DNA of 64,000 bases from Symsagittifera roscoffensis (taxonomy: Eukaryota > Xenacoelomorpha > Acoela > Convolutidae). A program made the translations under genes and the position numbers. The DNA is taken from positions 76,111,786 to 76,175,785 of the forward strand of contig NC_087065.1 in assembly GCF_963678635.1 (NCBI RefSeq), given 5' to 3'. The notes under the pieces were generated by a model. It had not been told where the DNA came from. It did no database searches and saw only the letters and a program-made list of their open reading frames with translations. Positions 56,395-64,000 of this stretch are shown piece by piece (within the stretch, counting starts at the first letter, position 1; each line of letters begins with the position of its first letter).

Positions 56395-57280
56395 TTGAAA
56401 AAATTGATTTTAATCAATTGATAATCGATTATAATGTCTCTTTTTGAAACCAATTTTAGTAAATTATAATACATTTAAATCGATTATAGTTAGATTTTGA
56501 TTCATTTTTTATGCAAATATAAAAGATTATAATTGTTTATTTTTATCCCGATTCCTAATTCATGTTTTGCACAAAAAAATCATTGGACTCGATTATAATT
56601 CTTTTGTTTTCGTTCTCGACTTTGCATCTGAAATTTTTCTCTATTTTGTTTTCGACTTTGCATCTGATATGAATATACGTCATGCTTGTTGCAGACGTTG
56701 GCTTATGTGAAAAATCGGAAAATGATTTTGACGTTGACAAATAAATTCAAATTTCTAACGATTTATTTTCCATTTTTTCTCCATAAGAGTTGTTTCATGA
56801 AGCACATTTTTTTCAACCATTAAAGTACCAGCTAATTGCTTTAGTTCCATGATAACATCGGAAAAAATATTTTCACCCTGCTCGGAAACCTTTCAAACAG
56901 TATGGAGTGATCTCTATGTATTTTTTTATTTCGTGGTAAAACTTTGTGTTCAGATGAACCAAAGTGAGACAAAACATCTCGCTTTTAGAGATTTTGTTAT
57001 TGACAAAAAATAATAACCTTCAATAAAATATACTTTTGCTGCGACAAAGTTTTGGCAAAATAATAGATCATAGTCAATTGTAATCGATTAGAATTGATTT
57101 GAAGCGTTTTTGCATGAACTATAATCAATGCTTATTGATTATAAGAGATTATTATCTCTTGGAATATATCACAATTGTAATCGATTATAAAAGCTTGACA
57201 TCTAATTTTGGTAGCTATAAGCCAATATATTTCTCGAAAAAAAACACGAAAATAATCCGTTATAATCGATTACCTATGCA
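56395..57280. repeat. AATCGATTATAA palindrome arrays, second copy of bracketed element
   Basis: Clusters at 56400-56600 and 57065-57275 surround about 460 bases of unrelated core. The motif equals that at 35395-36310, but the core differs. Confidence 0.65.
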
Positions 57281-59196
57281 TGAACTTGGATGCGGGTGAC
57301 CTTGAAAAATATAAGTTTGTCTAAAGACAACTAACTATCGGTCGACAGCTATACTGAGCTGATTATTGACGAAGATATGAATTTGAAATTAAAATCATTT
57401 TGATTGGTTCATTCATTTTTTTATTCATTCAACTTGAAAAAAACTACCAAATTGTGATCATCTTGATTTTAAAAGATTGTATTTGCAGACCGGCGCACAT
57501 TTTTTGCCCCTCAAGAGACGATATGCATTTTTCTATAGCTTCTGGTTCCTTCTAACGCCCAAAAGTGTTTAATCATGAATTTCTTTGAACGGAGGCTTTA
57601 ATTTAAGTCTTAGAGTTCAACCAACATAGTCCACACTAATCTTACAAAAGATATTGTCCGCTTGATCCAGATAAAGTGCAACTTTCAGAACACACCTATC
57701 ATTATAAATTTGACACTCCAATTCATAGATATTGGTAAAACAGAAGTCAATAACGAGGCCTTTGGTGCCAATATATGCTATTTTTAGCGCGCGCCAAAAA
57801 AACCGCCGTTTTTTGCCAAAATTTTCCAAAAAAGCTTCAAATTTTGTTAAAACGTTTGTCTGTGTGAGTTTTTTTCATGTTGCTGAAATAATATGAAACT
57901 AAAAAGCAATCTTTGAAAACTTAGTTAATTTTTTTGTTTGTACGTACTACGAGAGCTCCTTTGTCGCAAAATTCATTTAGAAAACTCCTTGAAACTAATG
58001 GTTTGCGGAAATTCTTCGAGTGACTGTTATTTCATGAATAATTTTGATTAAGATTTTTATTGTAGCCGAAATTTGTTGCTCAAATTTTCTTTAAAAAACA
58101 TTGAATAAACTTGATTGAAGTATATAATGATTTGGAAAAATTAAAAGAAGTTCGCTTAGGAGACACAAAGTTGGCTTCTTACAGCAAACGGAATAAGCCA
58201 ATCACATTTCCCCATTCAGAGAGATGCAATTTTGACAAAAACTCATCAGAATCAGTTAGTAAGATTTGATTTCCAAAACAGCTTGTGCGTGAAAAAAAAC
58301 AGTCTGAGATTGGCATCAAAATCAAAATTTTGGACGCTAATGTCTCGCCAACCTAATGAGCCAGCCTTTACAAAAATGTTGTCATAAGCTATTATACGAA
58401 GTTGAATTGTTTATACAAACTAATCGCAAGTTAGCATCCAGAAATTTTTATTTTCGAAGCTCCAAAAACTTGTTTGATCGGAGTTAATTAAGTTACCCAA
58501 AAGACAGATTGTCTAGACAGACTAGGCTAGACATTTTTGGAGGTTACTAGGTTCATAGCGCCAATTCTGTGGGATTGTAATTTCTTGCAAATGGAACATA
58601 CACGAGCAGCTAAACTACTTTGAGCTCGAAAATAAACTCTTTCATGAACTGTTTCTTCTTCAGAAATAGTTGTGGCTAAAACAATTTTAGTCTGAGATTT
58701 TTTTGGTTGAAAATAAAAATTGTTTATATCTTGTTTCCCCAAGTTGAAAATTTACAAAAATCGAAATTGGCAACTTAAATTTTTGCGTGCGTTTCTAGCT
58801 AATTGTTTCACAGACCCCAAACGTTGGATTAACTTTGTGTAAACATAATTCATTGGTTGGATTCAGTCACTCAATCGAAAACAAATTCTTGTAAATGTTT
58901 TGATTTTTGAAAACACATACTTTATTTCAAACTACTTGCCAAATACAAAAAAAGTGTGGTTAGATTTTGTTACTAATTTTCCATCAAATAAAAAAGCTCT
59001 AAAACCGAGATGAAAGTTCATAATTTTACATAACGTTAAGCATTTTTATCAACAAAACGGCAAACTTAAAGGGGAAAAATTATAATCAAACTTTGATAAT
59101 ATACTCCATATTTTTTAAAACTAATTGATTTTTGTACTACTTCGCACTCTTTTAAAAAACTTGAAAAAAAACCTGTACATAAAACATCACATAACA
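57281..59196. other. non-coding; MITE fragment at 57750-57840
   Basis: The fragment carries TTTGGTGCCAATATATGCTA and GCGCGCGCCAAAAA-like motifs. A minus-strand ORF at 58527-58742 with one VCSIC motif is noted but not supported as a gene. Confidence 0.45.
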
Positions 59197-59525
59197 TGCT
59201 ATCCGTCCGGATTATATATTTATATCCGTTATGTAGTATTTTATATAAAAGCCATACAAAATTACTTATGAGCAATAACATTTGTTTTTCAGCATTAAAG
59301 GCTAATCAATAGACGGTGACCTTCAGGTCACACCAGTAGGGTGTAAAACACGACACACTAGGCGCGCTCTCATTGTCGCTATATTAATAATTATGAATTA
59401 GTTGGAAATGATAATAAACTCTCTGATCAGACGAGAATCGCGTTAGCAGTAACGCGGAGCGTGAATCAGTACGGATACGGATTCCTTGTACTCATACGCT
59501 ACTACTCTTTAGAAATCCTTTGCAA
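59197..59525 (+). repeat. 5' LTR
   Basis: TG start and TTTGCA end. It contains TATATAAA (59233-59240 region) as a possible TATA box. Confidence 0.75.
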
Positions 59526-59677
59526 CTTGGCGCAGTCGTCAGGTGAGATCAGAATCGGATCAGCTTAGAATCCGCTAAATATTACACCTCTTGGCACAAA
59601 CAGACGCACGACACAACCACCGGTGGAATGATCTAAACGAATTGTGGGAGTACAAACGGCGATACTCTCAAAAAATT

Positions 59678-60774
59678 ATATGAACGTGAAGATTTTTCGT
59701 CGCAATTGGCGCTTTACGCCCATAAAACCACCATTGCCAAGATTAGAAGAAGCAATCGATGATGAAAAAAATGGCAAAAGCGCGACAAAGCAAACCGAAA
59801 TCAGGAAAAAACAATACGATACGTAAATGAGAGAATAAAAGTTGATGCAAGGGGAGTACTATGTGGCACTGTAACGAAACATGAGACGATACCAACACAA
59901 AAGCTAAATTTTATACTTATTTGTGCCTCGGACAAGACGCACAACAACAATTTCGACAAAGGAAACCCAACATTGACATTCAAACCGTGTCAAAAAAAGA
60001 CCTAAGCGGCGAACTCGAGGACGTAGTCCTTACCGAAAAAAATATAGCCTTCCAACGTTATAATACCAACTGCTGCGCACAGAAAAAGAACGACTCCTTG
60101 GAGCAATTCCACGCGGAATTGTTAGAGCTGGCCTCTAAAGATGATTGCGTAGATAAAGAGGACGAGTGGGTTCGGGATATGTTCACAGCCCACATGCTCA
60201 ATAAAAAGATATCGGAAGAAATTCTCGCTAAAACACGCCCACTAAAAGAAGAGTACGAATACGCAATTAGGCGAGAAAAGGGGAATGAACACAACCGGAC
60301 AATGAAAAGCTTTAGTCAAGGACACTCCCACGCATCTGGAAACATAAAAAAAAAAACAGGAACCAGTTTGTTTCATACACCAGCGAAAAAACAAACAGCC
60401 GCAAGGGAGGGGCAGGGGACGAGGAAACGCCCCGGGTTTCCAAAGAAAAACAAAGTCAGCAAGGGCAACGAAAATGACCACAAATTTTTAACCAAAGGCC
60501 AAACAACAAGCAGTGTTTTAAATGCGAAAAACAATTTTCGTCAGAAAAATTACAAAGTTGCCAGGCCAACAATGAATCTTGCTCCAAATGCAGCCGATAG
60601 GGAGCAACAACATGAACAACAAGGAGATAAAATTGATCCAGTGGTTTTCGCAGAATATATATCAGCTAATGGCTGCGAAACAATAGACGATCATTACTCA
60701 GTATTGGCGAAAAATGATTTTTTCAAAGAAAAAAACGTAGCGCCGTTCGAAGAGGACCTAAAGAGACATTGAGT
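59678..60774 (+). pseudogene. gag: gag-like gene, frame-broken
   Basis: The main open frame spans about 59900-60774 and has no ATG before residue about 140 of the stretch. Features expected of a Ty3/gypsy capsid are present: FHAELLELAS, EDEWVRDMFTAHM and EYAIRREKG. A Lys/Gln-rich linker follows. The nucleocapsid Cys residues are found in another frame at 60514-60591 (CFKC, then QSC, then CSKC), so an indel separates capsid from zinc knuckle. The N-terminal part (59678 on) is open in a different frame again. The product would form particles but this copy cannot make an intact one. Confidence 0.7.
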
Positions 60775-60794
60775 AATGATCGTCTATTGTTTCG
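60676..60794. repeat. perfect 25-bp inverted repeat inside the LTR element
   Basis: 60676-60700 (CGAAACAATAGACGATCATT with ACTCA) is the exact reverse complement of 60770-60794, with a 69-base loop. It lies at the end of the gag ORF. Confidence 0.9.
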
Positions 60795-60949
60795 TCTGCA
60801 ATCACTGCTATAGCATTCAGTGAGCCCAACGTCCTTTCTAAAGACAATTAAGGAACAATTAAACAGATCCCACAGCAATCACAAAGCCAGAAAGTAGTCT
60901 CCCTAAAAACACTATTAGGATCGATAGCCACAAAAACACAACGGAGATA

Positions 60950-61173
60950 AAAAAGCAGAATTGGTCGCGTGCCACCAATTTTTAAAGACACTGGAACAAC
61001 GAGAGGCCACCGAGGTGGTAACAATTACCACAAGCAGCGACCCCAGTGGATTTGAACGATACCGACAACAAAAGAGGGCGAAAACAAGAAAGACAAGAGA
61101 GATGAGAAAGAAAAAAGAGAGTAACACCAAAATGCTCAAAAGAAGAGATAAAAAGAGAAAAATGGATGTATGA
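60950..61173 (+). pseudogene. short Lys/Arg-rich ORF in element interior
   Basis: About 70 codons reading TLEQREATEVVTITTSSDPS then a KKKE-rich end. It may be the remnant of a deleted pol tail. No domain is recognisable. Confidence 0.3.
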
Positions 61174-61227
61174 AGAGAATAAACTCATTAACATAAGCTC
61201 AAACTATTTCTGCTGCAACCGGGGAAA

Positions 61228-61568
61228 TGTTATAAGTCCGGATTATTTATTTATATCCGTTATGTATTACTTTACACAAATGCCATATTAAGTTACTTAT
61301 GAGCAACCACAATTATATTTGGCCTTGAAGGCTACTCAATAGACAATGACCTTCAGGTCAGACCTACAAAGGGTAAGACACGACTCACTATGCGCACTCT
61401 CATTGTTGCTATAAAATTATCTATGAATTAGTCGTAAATAATATTAGACCTTTATCGACTTATCTTGTTGCATGAGAAGAGAATCGAGTTAGCAGTAACC
61501 CAGAGCGTGAATCCGAACGGCTACGGATTCCTGGTATTCATACGCTATTCGTTAGAAATACTTTACAA
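61228..61568 (+). repeat. 3' LTR
   Basis: It matches the 5' LTR along its length with scattered substitutions and a 12-base insertion-like stretch near 61450-61475. Confidence 0.75.
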
Positions 61569-62420
61569 CATAACCAATGACTTGATATAAAATGTTGTTT
61601 CAACCGCTGTTGACCGAGTCATATCCTTTTGACTGATGCATGTCATATAACTTTGAACAATCCCATACGTACAGAAAAATTGTAAGAAAACTCAACATAT
61701 AGCTTTTTTCCGTAAATGAATATTGAATTATAAGCATTTTTCCATTCATCAAAAAACTATTGTTTTTCGAGCTATGCTAAATATTTTCCGAAAACACAAA
61801 AACCAGGCAGTTTCTAATACAAGAAACCCTTTGGTGGAAGGGAAAAATTTTCACATATACTTGACATTTGGGTGTCGACTGAGAAATTTTTTTTCACAGA
61901 TCACTCAGAGCTATGAACAAAAGCCTCAAAGTTTTGTATATGGCTAGAAAAATTTCAACCAAAACTTTTTTTAGTAGAAAAACGTGATCTGATTTTTTAA
62001 CGAAGTGTATCTTCTAGTATAACAACATTTAAAATTTCAAATTAAGATTCTCACAAATTTTTTAGACGATTTTGTTTCTTGGGTAGGAAAAATTCAGTCT
62101 GCACTACTTTTCAGACAAAAATAATAATATTTCGCATGCAAATTAAATTATTTTTATTCAAAAAACGCTTATTTGAGCATAAAAATGATTTTGCAGTTAA
62201 AAATTCAGAAAAAAATTGGTAAACAGCTTGTCTGTAAGAAAATGCTTAACACAAAATTTTTCATATCATGAAATTGAATGGTAAACATTTTTTCCTTACA
62301 CTTCGTGTATGATTTTGTACGAAAAGCATTACGGAGCTCAACCCGGTTTTTTTTCAATGCGCTTTCATTCTTATAAAAGGGAGCCAGATATCAAGCTGAT
62401 AAAGTTTTGAGCCTGAACCG
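61569..62420. other. non-coding, no gene seen
   Basis: AT-rich sequence with no convincing ORF or repeat. Confidence 0.5.
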
Positions 62421-62608
62421 TTAACCCGTGAAACTTTCCTCAATTTCAAAATTTAATGCTTCTTCATTCTTTGGAATTGCATGACAAACAGTTTTTCCAT
62501 TGTATGGAATAGTTTTATAGGCATTTTTGTCATCCCGGGTCGGTTCTGCTTTCAAAAACGTTTGTCGAGGGCTCCAGGAAAAACGTTGATTCACACTCAT
62601 ATAAATGT
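62421..62608 (-). CDS. weak terminal-exon candidate or small ORF
   Basis: On the minus strand a good acceptor (ggtttgctgctctag) at 62609 is followed by an open stretch to TAA 62421. From ATG 62600 it reads 59 residues with protein-like composition (FSWSPRQTFLKAEPTRDD, YKTIPYNGKTVCHAIPKN) and GC content above its flanks. No family is recognised. It could be the last exon of a gene further right, or a fragment. Confidence 0.35.
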
Positions 62609-64000
62609 CTAGAGCAGCAAACCGATAAGATTTCAAAGTTGGTCGAGTTATTTTGAAACACTAAAAAATTATCAACAATCAGGTAATTTTATCAAAACCG
62701 TTATGTTTTGCTAATTTTATTTTTTTATGCCTTCTGAGATGTTCGTAACTGATTATAGATCTGCCGGTTTTGATACGGTACAAAATACAGATTTGCACAA
62801 TTCATAAAAAACTTACTAAGCAACGGCAAGTAGTAGTTTTCAGCGCTCAAAAATAAGTTGAACAAAAATTCAAGAAATTTGAAGAAAGCTTTTTTTAAAT
62901 TTATCAAACTGTTGTTCGACTAGGAGCAAGTATGGATGCTAAAGAGCGTTGAAAACTATAACCTTGCTCATTTGAAAATTGTGGAGAAACTTTATATTCG
63001 GGTGTGTTTTAGTTTTTTTTCTTTTGTTTCTTTTTATTTTTCACGGAAAATCAGCTAAGACAAATAATCATCGGAATGGGTCGAGTGATATATCATCTTG
63101 ATACCTTTTCAATTGTGATTCGAACGACATTTTAAAATTTGCAGTATGTTTCTCGGTGTTGAAAAACCGGTATGAAACTTTTCAAAAGCTGGGTTCCCGT
63201 CAAATTTCGAGCGAGTAAAGCAATCGAGTATCGTTCGTCTTACACAAATATTGAGCCTTTTAGGCTAAACATATTTTTACTAAAAACAATACAGTTTTGT
63301 ATGTGTCATTATGCGCTTTCTTGGCCGTAAAAAAATTCATACAAATTTTAACTTTGAAATTTAAATTTTTTTTCGCTGATTTTTTTTTCAAGACAATTTT
63401 AGCGTTTTTTGAAAACAACTGTAATGCATTAATTGTCTAGGCGTTTTTATAGTTCTATAATCACACCACACAGAAAGAACCGAGCTAATTCAAGATAAAA
63501 AAAGTTTTCTTTAAAGTTTGTAGGAATGTGGTCGGAACATTCTTTGCTTCTTGCTCAGCAACCGGCTTTCTTTTTTGAGTTTTTTTTGTAAATCGGGAAG
63601 GGAAATGCTGTATGTTTAAAAAAAATGAATTTAAGATGAATTTAATTGAGCTTATAACGGGTTTCAATTGATTGAGATTATACAGCTGAGCTAACAGCAG
63701 TTTCCATCCCCTTTGATTGCGTAACAAAAATTATTATTCTAGCGAAATTTAGCTACTTCAATAAAAACACCTTATTGATGATTTAAATTTAGTGTTTCAA
63801 AACGAATGAAGCAACATAGGTTTGCAATTTCATCAGTGTGTTGACCTAGGTGTTCATATGAGTGTGAATAATTTTTCTCAGAAGGCACTGGGCAGAGTTT
63901 TTCAAAAGCAGAGTAATCGCGGGTTGACGAAAATGCTTATCATACAATTTCATACGATGGACAAGAACTTATCATACAAAAAAAATACAAATACATACAA
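62609..64000. other. non-coding, no gene seen
   Basis: AT-rich; nothing supported on either strand. Confidence 0.5.

Larger units (their letters stand above)
59197..61568 (+). mobile_element. non-autonomous LTR retroelement with gag-like ORF only
   Basis: The 5' LTR (about 59197-59525) and 3' LTR (about 61228-61568) share TCCGGATTAT, ATCCGTTATGTA, ACTTATGAGCAA, CAATAGAC and GACCTTCAGGTCA. A GGGGAAA polypurine tract abuts the 3' LTR and a TTGGCGCAGTCG primer-site-like sequence follows the 5' LTR. Flanks share an acataac motif, consistent with a short target duplication. The 1.7-kb interior lacks RT, RNase H and integrase, so it would depend on another element. LTRs have diverged, so it is not recent. 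Confidence 0.85.

Noticed and set aside
58527-58742. Minus-strand ORF with VCSICKK motif
   Set aside because: Only one CxxC pair, no splice context and no second zinc pair; insufficient to call a zinc finger.

Overview
The window looks like nuclear DNA of an invertebrate animal. It is AT-rich, has spliced protein-coding exons separated by very long repeat-filled introns, and carries LTR retroelements, hAT-type MITEs, a SINE-like tRNA-derived repeat and many short palindromic arrays. No mitochondrial, bacterial or rRNA signature was seen. A larvacean or other tunicate is one possible host, because the env-bearing Ty3/gypsy element with tightly packed genes recalls elements known there, but nothing in the window fixes the taxon.

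Bases 1-9,310 hold the 3' two thirds of an env-bearing Ty3/gypsy element: reverse transcriptase, RNase H and integrase (2-2523), a pol tail ORF (2523-2939), an envelope-like glycoprotein gene broken by frame changes and one TGA (3112-5457), and then an unusual accessory cassette of ten small ORFs (5479-8884). Seven of these look like diverged members of one small-protein family. Three encode a zinc-finger protein resembling RING but with a conserved His pair in place of the usual Cys-x-His. The genes are 1-112 bases apart and several start just after a good splice-acceptor sequence. A TATA box and AATAAA at 9,074-9,255 may mark the 3' LTR. An unidentified basic ORF follows (9465-10058).

A run of 200 Ns (13,912-14,111) is a scaffold join, so left and right parts may not be truly adjacent. 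From 17.4 to 52.9 kb a single host gene runs on the minus strand. Six exons are visible, with matching splice phases, and they encode what appears to be the low-complexity, Ser/Gly/Arg-rich cytoplasmic part of a membrane or scaffold protein that I cannot name. Two of its exons (28,121-28,355 and 26,868-27,060) have identical phases and cannot be joined to each other without an immediate stop, which predicts mutually exclusive splicing. Its introns hold two large tandem duplications (2 x 1,575 bp; 2 x about 1,045 bp), at least three well-bounded hAT MITEs, dispersed repeat families, foldback-like elements with inverted minisatellite arms, and arrays of short palindromes.

At 59,197-61,568 a compact LTR element with both LTRs carries only a damaged gag-like ORF and no pol, so it looks non-autonomous. 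The rest (61.6-64 kb) shows only one weak exon candidate.
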